Part shown: positions 39,100 to 49,659 of the stretch, piece after piece
Numbering within the stretch: position 1 is the stretch's first letter
How the letters are laid out: each line of letters starts with the position of its first letter
From: Polytrichum commune
Lineage: Eukaryota > Streptophyta > Polytrichopsida > Polytrichales > Polytrichaceae
Reading direction: 5' to 3'
DNA: 64,000 nt
NCBI GenBank assembly: GCA_950295325.1
Contig: OX485803.1
Span: forward strand, 25,482,001-25,546,000
The notes under the pieces: model-generated
Seen by the model: the letters and a program-made list of their open reading frames with translations, nothing else
Database searches by the model: none
Told to the model about the DNA's origin: nothing
Translations under genes and position numbers: made by a program

Positions 39100-40500
39100 C
39101 CCAAGACCATAAGAATACACTAACCACCCTTGACTCCCACTACACCTAGAACACCCAAAACCACCCCTATACATCCCTAAAGACCCATACAATGTTGAAT
39201 GATGCCCTAGCAAATACAAAGACAATTACAACATCAACAAATATTTACATCTTACTTATGGCAATGGACACTCCCATGTAACATGATGACTGCATCAGAG
39301 CACCTATCACTAAAACATTCTTCTTACTTAAAATAGATGGTCACATCTTAAAAGCACACTAGAAAGCTTTCACCTCCTCCCCACCTTGCTAGAAAATCCA
39401 TTGTATGCTACAAGCGCAAAATATACCAACATTAACTCCATAATTATCTCTAAAATACATGCATAAATTACTACTACAAAATTTTCAATAATCAAACATA
39501 TTACACATCCCAATGGAACACACTTAATGAGTAGCAATGAATTTAAACATTACTATAATACACCCACTAAATTAGAAAAAAGATCACACTAGACTACTCT
39601 AGACGTCTCTTCTACGAACCCACATGCCACGACCAATGTGACAAATCTGCCTAGCACATCATGCACCAAATTCCTTAGAAATGAATATAAAACACAAAAT
39701 CAACATCTCATGTAACACACATCTATGACAACATTGGCCAACACTTGATCACCATCCCCAAGACGAGACTAAAGTGGTTATGGAAACAATGCCACCTAGA
39801 ACTAGACCAACCTACAACCTTCAACCGCCCACTCAACCGTTTGAAACTAAACTAGTATGGTTTTACCAACAATATAAATACAAATTTCCCAAAAGCGAAC
39901 CCCTCGAACTCTTGCAATACGCACTTCCAAATGCCATCCTTGAACACCTTACAATCTCTATCCAAATAGCCCACCCTTATTTTCATCGTTGGTATAATAC
40001 TCTACCTCACTCAAATATCCATTAACCTTCCATCTATATTGGAAGGCTCTTCTTAATGATCATATTTGTATCATTAAGAAGAGCCTTCCAATACAAATGA
40101 AAGGTTAACGGATATGCCCACCCACATATAGAAAAAGAAGCACAACATGCTATTCATTGGGCACACCTCGCAACCAAAATGATCCAAACTCAATCACAAT
40201 ACTAATAACATCATACCAAAACTAGCATCACAAGTTCAATGCCCACAATGGAACCTTCCCAGATCCACATGTCATCACACATCTCAAAGTTGATACTTTC
40301 ACCTACAAAGAACCAACCATCCCACCAAAACTATGAATTGAATTTAAAATACATGATTGTGCCATCCATATACCCTACATACACCCATCATATCATAAGA
40401 GCATACACAACATTTGATGTCATTGCTAACATCCTACAAATGTCCACAATGTTTACACAAGTTGCACCACCTACATCAGTGGATACCTCAGTAAAGTGTA
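39100..40500 (+). mobile_element. Decayed relative of the RT-RNase H retrotransposon
   Basis: The A/C-rich strand returns. Segments align in order with the element at 31.6-36.8 kb: about 39294-39580 with 33135-33420 (CCTATCACTAAAACATTCTT), 39715-39880 with 34030-34200 (ACTTGATCACCATCCCCAAG) and 40140-40500 with 34440-34790 (TATTCATTGGGCACACCTCG). The stretch matching about 33525-34030 is deleted. An 83-residue frame at 39774-40025 still reads FETKLVWFYQQYKYKFPK. Stops and frameshifts are frequent, so this is an old, dead copy. Confidence 0.8.
40014..40115. repeat. Inverted repeat, 46-bp arms, inside the retrotransposon relic
   Basis: The arms at about 40015-40060 and 40070-40115 pair with about four mismatches around a 9-bp loop (CATATTTGT). 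The core is GGAAGGCTCTTCTTAATGAT and its complement. The intact relative has no such palindrome at this point. Confidence 0.85.
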
Positions 40501-40522
40501 GCACAAAATAGTCTAAACTCAG

Positions 40523-41570
40523 ATACCCCCCCCCCCCCCTACCCGCCTCCCAATCTTCAAATCCTAGATACCTCACCGATTATGTCACGTTAATTCTCAC
40601 AATCCTCACTCAAGAAAATGTTCCTTCTAGTTTGAGAAACCATTTTTCAAGGTTTGGTTCAATCTTGAATTTGAAAGTAAGCTTCATTAAGGGACATACG
40701 AATGTACCTCACATTCATCCAACATAAAGCCCTAGGACAATACGCAACCCGGATATTATTATTTTCTAGTTCATTTGACACCATAGTTAGGTTTAAAACA
40801 TGGGGAGTTAAACCTCCCCCTATGAGCTCTTCATGGGAGGTATATACGGTGTCGTGATGTAAATACGTACGCTATATAGATGTGTACGTATTTAATATTG
40901 CATTGTGATTCTTGGTCTTGGAGAAAAATAATAAAGAATAGAAGTAGATTACTTTATTATTTACTCATAGTTTATTTTAGTTATCATTACCTAAGGATAG
41001 AAGTGGATAGAAGTTGCTTACCTTTATGTTTACTCATAGTTACTCTTAGTTACCTTTACCAAATGATAGAAATAGATTACCTTTTTATTTACTTATAGTT
41101 TATTTTTGTCTTTTAGTTATCTTGAGTTACTTTGGACCAATGGGTGATTAGAAGCCATGTGATGAGGATAAGATAGAACTTTGTCTCTCGCATGCATAGG
41201 GAGAGGTGGTGAAGGAAAGATGTTATGGGATTATTGTGGGAGAGAAGTTGTGGAGAGAGAGAAGTGGATTCGAAGCTCACGGTGTGAGTTGTTTTGAGAA
41301 GAATATGAAATAAAATACGAGGGATTTGTGATTCATGAGAGATCTCACTTGTTGTTTTGGAAGTTAACAATCAAGATTTGTGCTTGTTTGAGTGGAGGGA
41401 AGTCTGTTGGTTCTTAAAAGAAGAGCTGAAACTTCGACCGACCATAGAAGACGGATAGATTGAAGAATTGAAGGCTTCAAGACTCGAATGTGTGGTTGCT
41501 TGTGGCACGTTGTCTTTTTCTTGTGTGTGTGATTCGAGGCTAGTTGCATTTCATTTTTGCATCGTAATTT
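40523..41570. other. Intergenic, C homopolymer and related AT-rich DNA
   Basis: A run of about 15 C starts at 40527. From about 40800 to 41900 the sequence could be the outer part of a retroelement (the short phrase GATAGAAGTNGNTTACCTTT repeats three times at about 40936-41095), but no terminal repeats or domains were found. Confidence 0.35.
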
Positions 41571-41577
41571 GTTTCCT

Positions 41578-41694
41578 GTGTGACAACGAAGTGGGATTAA
41601 TGACCCACAAGGTTGTTTGTGACAACGAAGTGGGATTGATCACCCACAAGGTTGTTTGTGACAACGAAGTGGGATTGATCACCCACAAGGTTGT
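41578..41694 (+). repeat. 39-bp tandem repeat, three units
   Basis: Three near-identical units GTGACAACGAAGTGGGATTG + ATCACCCACAAGGTTGTTT. The unit length is a multiple of three and sits in an open frame (41468-41716) reading CDNEVGLITHKVV three times. Whether that frame is translated is unknown. Confidence 0.9.
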
Positions 41695-42023
41695 TTTCTG
41701 TCGTTCCCACTGGTGAGGCGCGATTGCTGGTCACCGTGGGTTTGAAAGTTTAGGAGCCAATCTTTCAGACATCAGCTCGTGTTCTGATGTCCCGTTTTAC
41801 CCGTTCGAAGCCCGTGGTTTCTTATCACACTACCCTTACCCTTTACCCATATAGAGCCGCAACAGGATAGGTCGACAGGAAAGAGGTTGAAGATTAGAAG
41901 AAATTGAAGAAATTGAAGACTAGAAGACCAGAAGACTCGATTGAAGACCAGAAGGTTCGACGGGTCCGATAAAATCTAGTTGCAGCCAGAAGCCCAGTGC
42001 TTTCCCAAGGCGGAACCCTCTCT

Positions 42024-43187
42024 ACCCGACAACGGGCAGGGGCAGGCCCCCCAAAAAAACCGAGATTTTTGGGACCCAACCGAAAACTTCTGCCCGCCCT
42101 GCTCGACTTCGAAAAAACCATTGCCCTTGCATTTTTGAAGGCCACTTATCCACAAATACCATATTGAGTGCACTTCACTTTCAAGGTCCAATATCCAATA
42201 TTCCATTGAGTAAATAAGCAATTGACTTGGATTTCATTTTCGAAGTGAAACTGTCAATAAAGCATGTAATTAACTCGGAAGTCAAAATTATTACAAACCC
42301 TCATTAGGTGAGGTTATAATTGTTGTGACTTACCATTGAAAGGGTCTTTGTCATTCTTAAATAGAACTAAAATTAGTATTTTATGCTAGTATGTTTAATT
42401 TATAATATTTTAGTTAATACCTTCTACTTTCACAAAGTATTCATACATTCAAACTAATTAAGTTTGATTGAATGTCATTAAGTGTAAATAACCATATTAG
42501 AAGGTAATTGAATGCAAGGCCTAGGTTTCTACAAGTATTCATACACATTCGAACTAATTAAGCCTGATTAAGTGCATTTAGCCTAATTAAGCACATCATT
42601 CCTCATATCTGAATTAAATCATGGTTAATTCAAGTAAGTACATTTTATAATTAATCAGGCTTAATTGATGTGTTAAGCGTACTTTCTGATTTAATTGGGC
42701 TAAATTAGGATTACTCATACTTAATTACATTCAATCACATATATTAGTTTGAATGTGAATAAATACTTGTGGAAATAGAAGGTATCAACTAAACTATTAT
42801 AAAATAAACATACTAAAAGTAAAATACTAATTTTAGTTCCATTTAGAAGGACAAAGACCCTTTCAATGGTAAGTCACAAAAATTATAACCTCAGTGCTTA
42901 TGAGGGTTTTGTAATAATTTTGACTTCCAAGTTAATTACATGCTTTGTTGTTGATTTCACTTCAAAAATGAAATCCCAGTCGATTGTTTAGTTACTCAAT
43001 GAAAGTCAACATATATATTGGATTTTGGACCTTGAAGGTGAAGTGCACTCAATATGGGATTTGTGGATAAGTGGCCTTCAAAAATGCAAGGGCAATGGTT
43101 TTTTTGAAGTCGGGCGGGGCGGGCAGAAGTTTTCGGTTGGGTCCATAAAATCTTGATTTCTTTCCAAGGGTTGCCCTTGCCCATATC
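42024..43187. repeat. Large foldback (inverted repeat) of about 1.16 kb
   Basis: The left arm (about 42024-42590) and right arm (about 42600-43187) are reverse complements along most of their length. Matched pairs include GCCACTTATCCACAAATACC with ATTTGTGGATAAGTGGCC, CCATTGCCCTTGCATTTTTG with its complement near 43080-43105, and GACTTACCATTGAAAGGGTC with CCCTTTCAATGGTAAGTC. The centre is AT-rich with short inverted motifs (CTAATTAAG). There is no transposase. Candidate foldback transposon or hairpin-RNA source. Confidence 0.85.
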
Positions 43188-43494
43188 TACCTCCCCTGGA
43201 AAGCTCATAGGGGGAGGTTTAATGTCCCCCCTTTAAGACCAAAATTTAATCTAGTCCAAGTCATTTGAGATGATATGGCAACAAACTTATAGAGGTTCAA
43301 GTTTTTATGTTGAATGGAGGAGAGCCACACTTGTATGTGATAGTTCCCTCTCTCTCTCCTCCATTTAAGAGGTGTTTTAGATTCCAAACTTCTTTGAACT
43401 TATACATAATGTAAACCCACCCTATCTACAAAAAAAAACCTTCCTAAATTGATACATATGTTCTTGCACAAACAACGACATTTGAGTGATGTAT

Positions 43495-43795
43495 GGTTGG
43501 GCTAAGAACATACACCACACGACGTGTGTTAAACATGGTTGTGTGCTTAAAATTTGTTAAGTATTCTAAACACGAAAGTCATCATAATGGGGAGAACCGA
43601 TTTGATTACTCATATAATTTTCACTTTGACCAATGAATAGGATATTCATACAAACTCCAAAAGTAACGAAGGAAAGTGGCTACGGACACAATTAGAATTT
43701 GCTAATTATCTCGCACTAATTGCATGTTTCATATCCTACGATAATAAGTAGGTGCGGAGTGAAAAGCGTCCATTTAAGGCATGCTCACCCTTAAG
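43495..43795 (-). mobile_element. MITE family C, diverged copy
   Basis: Reverse-oriented relative of 21045-21425, keeping ACACGACGTGTGTTAAACAT, GAATAGGATATTCATAC, 'GCACTAATTGCATGTTTCAT' and 'GTCCATTTAAGGCATGC'. Its ends are eroded. Confidence 0.6.
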
Positions 43796-46100
43796 TCATG
43801 TAACCCTCAATGAACTAATATCCCAAGTGCCGGCACCTCATCGGAGTGGTTGTGTCATGCTCAAATGGTAGGGTGCGGGGCTTTCAATTGGAGAGCTTAC
43901 CCTAACTTATCAAGACCTTTTCAACCTTGAATCTCTCATTTTAGGTTAACTTACCTATCCAAGCACGCCAAGTGTCAAAGGTTGAGTTGTGGATGGTGGA
44001 CCCTCCACCGACAACTTTGTTGGTTTCCCCTCTTTACAAAATATCACAAGGGATCCACTTTGAAGATACTTCTTTGTTGTTTTGTCCACCGTGAAACTCA
44101 CGAGATTCGGGTCTCTAGATCTCGAGAAGAAAGGCCCACGTTCCATACAAATTTGCTTCTCGAGTTGTCTCGTACATGATTTTTTATCAAAAAGTGGACA
44201 AAGATCTTGGAGTAACTTAATCCACCCTCGTTTGTTGAGTTGGAGAAAGTTCTAAGTAGAGTAATACGCCTTCATCTTTTCAATATTCAAGTATGCTTGG
44301 TACACGGGCAAACACCCGCAGCAAATTATTATGGCCTCAAAAAGATTAAAAATATAGTGACCCAAATTGTGCACTGTGTCAAACCATGTGTAGAACCTTC
44401 ATGTTGTAAACATATGCATTTACGTCAACAAATTCCTTGAAAACACGGTTCCAAGTTAGCAACTAAATTACACCTACAACGTCTCAAGGTGCTCATGCCT
44501 AGCAAGACTCAAACCATACATCACATGCCTATAATGAACCCCCACAACTTTCCAAATCAACCTCCAATTCAAATTGAATCTATATTTTTCCAGGACAAAT
44601 CTACTGAAAACATGATATAGAAAAAGTAAAAAATAAAACAAGAGAAAATTTATGGCCCACTTATAAAGCCAATTAGAATCAAAAGTGTAAAAGGATCCAT
44701 CCACAATCAAACCATCGAATAATAGATAGAAGAACTACATTGTTATGCCAAAGTAAGTTCGAATATAAAATTTATGAAACAACCACATCAAACATCTTTT
44801 CAATTACTTTTCACATCTTCCCATAAACAAGAAAGATAACTAGATCACAAACAAAACATGATACCCCCTCTCCCCCCCCCCCCCCAACCCTTCAAACACC
44901 CATAGAGTCCACCTACCGAATCCGAAGCATTACCCCCCATAGTGCCACATTGGTAAACCGGGTAGATTATAAAGCTACACTGATTCTCCCAATTAGTGCG
45001 TGTTATTATACGAAGTTATGTAGTGCCATAACTAGTTATCGAGAATGTAATGTTTTACCAGGCAAAATCTCTATATTTTATAATGTCCAAACAACCTATT
45101 GATCTCATGAGTAAGAGGTTATTGCGCTGAGTACCTCCGAATAGTAACACGCGTCGATTGGGACAACATATGAGAAACGTTCAGGCGCATCAGTGGGGGT
45201 TGATGAGGTGGACATAGTTACTTGTCCAACAACGTGATTGGCCGGGGATGTTTTAACTTGCTGAAGGGGACAACATGGCTAGTGGCCACATGTCAGGTGG
45301 TACTACATGTTCGAATCAGTGGACTCCCTTTGCATTTGGTAACTTCCGCCTTCAGGTAGTGATGGGTCAATTTGGGCGAACTGACCCATACACTCGTTCC
45401 TTGTTGGATGCCTAAACCCTTGCCTCCAAAGAACCAATGTACGGGTTTGGTTCGCCCCAGCCGTGATGGGTCTAGGTAGTGGTTGATGAGTAAGGAAGGC
45501 GGCTTGGTGACGCTCTTTGCAAATTTCTCGATCGGATCACAAATCATGGGAATCATCTTAGCCCCAAAACCCTAAAAAATTTTATTTCCTGAAAAATACT
45601 CCTCCTTTTCTGGCGTTAACCTAATGACATACACTATTACACATCTCCGGGCCATCACGGATTCAGTCTACATGTAAGGTTTGCTCAGGGCCACTTCACA
45701 CACGAGCCAAGAGCCATGATCATGAAATTGTGAGAGCCCAAAAGAAAGTGTCCAAAGGCCGTCCCAATACACCTCCAAAATCATGTAGTGTCGTCACGGG
45801 CCCTCAAGTGTAGTGTCTGAAGTTATATGTGACCAACCCCTCAACCAAATGTTATTTCAATAAATTTCTATTCATGCGGGTCTTCATGCATGATAAAATA
45901 GAATAAATCAATGGCTGTGAGTGTTCGGAGTGCCATGGTCTCCCGGTTTTGTGTTAGGCCTAGCTCCAAGAGGTGGTCTTTTTTTTGAAAGTAGTCCAAG
46001 TGACCATGAAACATGACCCATTCGATGCCATGAGGAATCCATGTGGACTTTACATCCATCTTGCATTCACATACTCCGTTGGTCCCTCAAGCGTAGTGTG
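43796..46100. other. Intergenic, no gene seen
   Basis: Mixed AT-rich DNA with a C-run near 44870-44885. Short frames on both strands show no domain or splice support. Confidence 0.45.
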
Positions 46101-46980
46101 AAGTAGCGAACTTGGACCGGCTCCGCTTTTCCACCAATGAGAGTGCTTGAAGTGCAATGGCCACGGGCACTCAGTCTCGTGTGTGAAGTGGCCCTCAGTG
46201 CGGAGGCGAACTTCGATTCAATTCTTGGTCGGGAATCATGTGCACAAGTGGCATTCTCCTTCGACATCGACAAGCCTGCTCGAAAGGATAAGTTACTGGG
46301 TACGATGTAGAGTGAAAGCATGTCTGGAAATTGGGGGGGTTAATGCTGCAGAGATTCACATTGACACAAATTTCCATGGCGGTGCTGTGAGGTGCGTGGT
46401 GGAAAACGCAGGGCCTGTGTTTGTAGCTGCTGGGCGTTTCCATGTATTGTACGTACATGAGATTGTGAATGGTTTTGGTGCATCTTTGTCTTCCTGCCTT
46501 GGAGCACAAACAGACCACTCCAGCAGTGAGAGGAACCCAGAGGAATCCATGTAACTTGTTGCAATCTGGGCACCTTTGGCACCTGGAATCCCGATTAATT
46601 TGTTTGCTGCAATTGTGAGTTGTTTTGGCGCTTCTTTTCGTTCTCCCCTCGGAGGACAGGATTCGGCCATGTTTGAGCTTTGCAGCTACCCGATCTCCTT
46701 GTTAATTACCGCCTTTGCTGCAATCTGGGTAGCTTTTGCACCTGGAGTCCATGGTTTTTACACCTCTCAAACTCAACCAGATCATGTGTCACTAGAGGTC
46801 GGTTCATGAATGAATTGCACCGCCTCCAGATCCTCCACCTCCCTTTAACATCGATCTGTTATTACGAATGTGTTTGGCTCTTTTTATCCAGAATCAGAAG
46901 GGTTCTGCTGACGTCTATCTGTGTGTGTGTTTTGTTGCTAACTTTTTTTTTCGCGGTACCCTGCTCATTAAAATGATCCT
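46101..46980. other. GC-richer block with degenerate direct repeats, no assigned gene
   Basis: Base composition is closer to that of coding or leader DNA than the flanks. Two related segments of about 155 bp follow each other: about 46450-46600 and 46605-46755 share 'TTGTGAATGGTTTTGGTGCA', 'TTGCAATCTGGGCACCTTTG' and 'GCACCTGGAATCC'-type text. Frames of up to 135 residues (46147-46554, plus strand) exist, but no recognised domain or splice continuation is seen. It could be a gene fragment or another short tandem repeat. Confidence 0.35.
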
Positions 46981-47827
46981 CCCATCGTCAATGTAGCTAT
47001 TCATCGTCAATCCTGGTAAAGTATCTTGCAATCGCTAAGTTAAGAGCACTTGTATTGTAGCATCGTTAAGTTCACGTAGTGTTGTATCTACTAATCATGT
47101 GTCGTGTCTTCATCTTTCTCCAAAATCTTACACACCACATTGTCCTGTTGATTAAGGTTGGCAAATAACGTGGGGAAATTTCTCTCTCTCTCTCTCTCTG
47201 CAAACAACACTTGAGCATTTCGTAAATAAAGTGTCGATGAACTTTCAATATATCTTAGTTTTATGGGAGAGGTGTGGACTCTCCTTGGTAACTACTTGAA
47301 TCTTATAATATTGAAATACGATGGAAAAACAAATCAATGTACTTCATTTTGATATTGAGTACCTGCTTTCAATTGATGGATAATGAAAATATAATCAAAA
47401 CCTTTTGATTTGATATCATCAAAATCAAATCCTCTCATAGAATGCAACCATCTGATTCAACAAGGTGATATTTGAATATTCTATTGCAAGTTTACACTTT
47501 CATGGACGAAATTGCTACGAATTTATCCATTTTAATTAACTAAATGAATTTGCCAGAAGTGAGATGAATGTACATACATTTGGATGAATGATGTTACCAT
47601 CATCCACAATCTCATTTCATCAATTTAAATGGTTGTTGCCAATACGGCTATCTTGAATTTATTTATTTACCTTCAATTGATTGCTTGCAATACAAATAAC
47701 TTGACAAAGGAGACTAGTAGTTGGCACTATAGAGGATCTCGGTCTTATATAGAAGTTGTGAACTCTAAATAATCATTTTTTCAACTAGATACACTCATGT
47801 TGCATGAATTGCCTTGGCCATGTGGTA
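46981..47827. other. Intergenic with (TC)n tract at about 47181-47199
   Basis: AT-rich, with one TC dinucleotide run and no coding evidence. Confidence 0.5.
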
Positions 47828-47828
47828 C

Positions 47829-49282
47829 AAGGTAGATGGGTCTTAAATGGTCATTTGTTTTCTTCCCAACTAGCCCACTTCTCTTAAGACATGAAACTCG
47901 CAACTACCTAATCCAATATGGCTAGCAAAAGCAAATCGAGGAGGTAGCCATTTTCCTCATAATGTTCCCTTGGGGGGGGGGGACTCTTTGTACCATGTAC
48001 AAACTAACGCGAGTGTAATAAGCCTGGGTATTAGTTGAGGCATTAGCATACGTAGTGTGCATAAGGAAGAGCTTTTATTCTTCACTAGTGTGTACATTTA
48101 CAAAGGCTATTAAGAAATTTGAAGTAAAGGTAGATGTGCAAAATGGGTCCTAAGGTTTAGAGAAAAAAGATTTGTCAGTTTCATCCAATTTACATCTTCA
48201 CCCATTGTTGCCATATGGTAATAATCCCCACTGACTATCATGTTCATTCTTGTTTGGGTTTGCATTTTGGGTTACACATGTTTATAATTTGGAGGCTCTT
48301 GGAGTGCTCATGGACTCCCTTGAGTTTTGCTCTCCGGATTGTGACTAAGTTGATGTCTTTGTTTGTTTGATGAGATCATTGAGTTATATCAAATGGATGA
48401 AAACTATTCAATGACTTTCTCATTGGAAAGTGCAAGTGGATTGTATATGTAATAAAGGCTTATTTATTTCATGGTTTGTTTAAATGTATATGTAGTAGAC
48501 ACATTTATTACATTAAATTGACAAGCTTTGTATACTCGGGGGGGGGGGGGGTAGTCATTGGTTGGAGTAGCAATATACGTGCAAACAAATGATAGGGTAT
48601 TTTAAAAACATGGGGACAAAAAATTATAAATGGACTTAAGAGTAATATAGGGTATCAAAAATGGCACTGGACATCTTTAAAGTACTATAGGGTATGGAAT
48701 AATAGGTAATTTGGAATTATAAGTAATGCAAGCCATTTTTCTATTAACCCAAAGTAGAATTTTTTTTAATGATAGCATGTGAAAAAAAGAAGAGAATTGA
48801 AAGTAATACCCCCCTATAAAATAGTGGTCGTTCGCACCTATATCCTTAACTTTTTAACACACTGCCCCCCCCCCCCCCCCGAGTTTGTGTAAATACAACA
48901 AGTCTAGCACTTTCCAACCTACCATTAGTACGTATACAATTGTTTTTCTCTATACAGTTCTCATACATAGGGTATTTATTTTCATAATGATCCACACACA
49001 TCTTCCCCCCCCCCCTCCCCATGTAATGTTTAAAGCTCAACTAAGTAGCTTATTCATTATTAAATTGAAGATTCTTGTGCTCATCAAAAGGTCATATAGA
49101 CCTCCCCCAATTATGTTGATTATTGAACCTAGAATAGTTATCATGTTTTTGTTAGCACGCACTCCAATCGCATTTAAGCACATGCCATTTTGGTATCCAT
49201 TTTGGAGCTACACCAAACTACGTATCGCTCAAATACATGTGTCACAATAAGAAAGATAACCGCATAAGGGTTCTTTACCTTA
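47829..49282 (+). mobile_element. MITE family C copy split by a 1.06-kb insertion
   Basis: The left part (47829-47966) begins AAGGTAGATGGGTCTTAAAT and runs to CCTCATAATGTT. The right part (49024-49282) resumes at TAATGTTTAAAGCTC and continues through 'GAAGATTCTTGTGCTCATC' to the family end AAGGGTTCTTTACCTTA. Aligned with intact copies the two halves join without loss. Confidence 0.8.
47967..49023. mobile_element. Insertion of 1057 bp with 7-bp target duplication, poly-G/poly-C ends
   Basis: It is flanked by TAATGTT at 47960-47966 and 49024-49030. It starts CCCTTGGGGGGGGGGGACTC and ends with a run of about 11 C then TCCCCATG, so the ends are weakly complementary. A second pair, G14 near 48539-48552 and C18 near 48864-48881, lies inside with complementary flanks (ACTCGGG / CCCGAGT). 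No coding domain. The transposon class is unknown. Confidence 0.7.
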
Positions 49283-49374
49283 CAAGTGAGCATTCGCTCT
49301 TGACATTATTATCCTCCAACGACGAGGAAAAGAATATCATAAGCTATATAAAATTTACAAACACGAGAAGCAAC

Positions 49375-49520
49375 GTAACATTATTCAAATCCGTAAGAGT
49401 GTTCTGTGGGACTTACAACATTATACAGAATATTCCTCACATTCAATATGAATGTGGTAAATAATCTGCATAATACTGTCAGTCTCACAAAACACTCTTA
49501 TGAATCTAAATAATGTTATG
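49375..49520. mobile_element. Foldback MITE, family A, copy 2
   Basis: The inverted arms TAACATTATTCAAATCCGTA and AAGAGTGTTCTGTGGGACTT pair with TCTCACAAAACACTCTTATG and AATCTAAATAATGTTATG. Same family as 1351-1500. Confidence 0.8.
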
Positions 49521-49659
49521 AAGGCAAATAGAGCCAAAATATTCTACAAGACACATATGGACTATGTGGCGCCGTTTCAACTTCCAACTTCCAAATGGTG
49601 TGGGTCGAATGCCACACACAAGTAACGTGGGACTTCTATGTCTCTTTTCGATTGTTCGT

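Noticed and set aside
46147-46554. 135-residue plus-strand frame
   Set aside because: No domain, overlapped by equally long minus-strand frames, and adjacent to degenerate direct repeats; not enough to call a gene.
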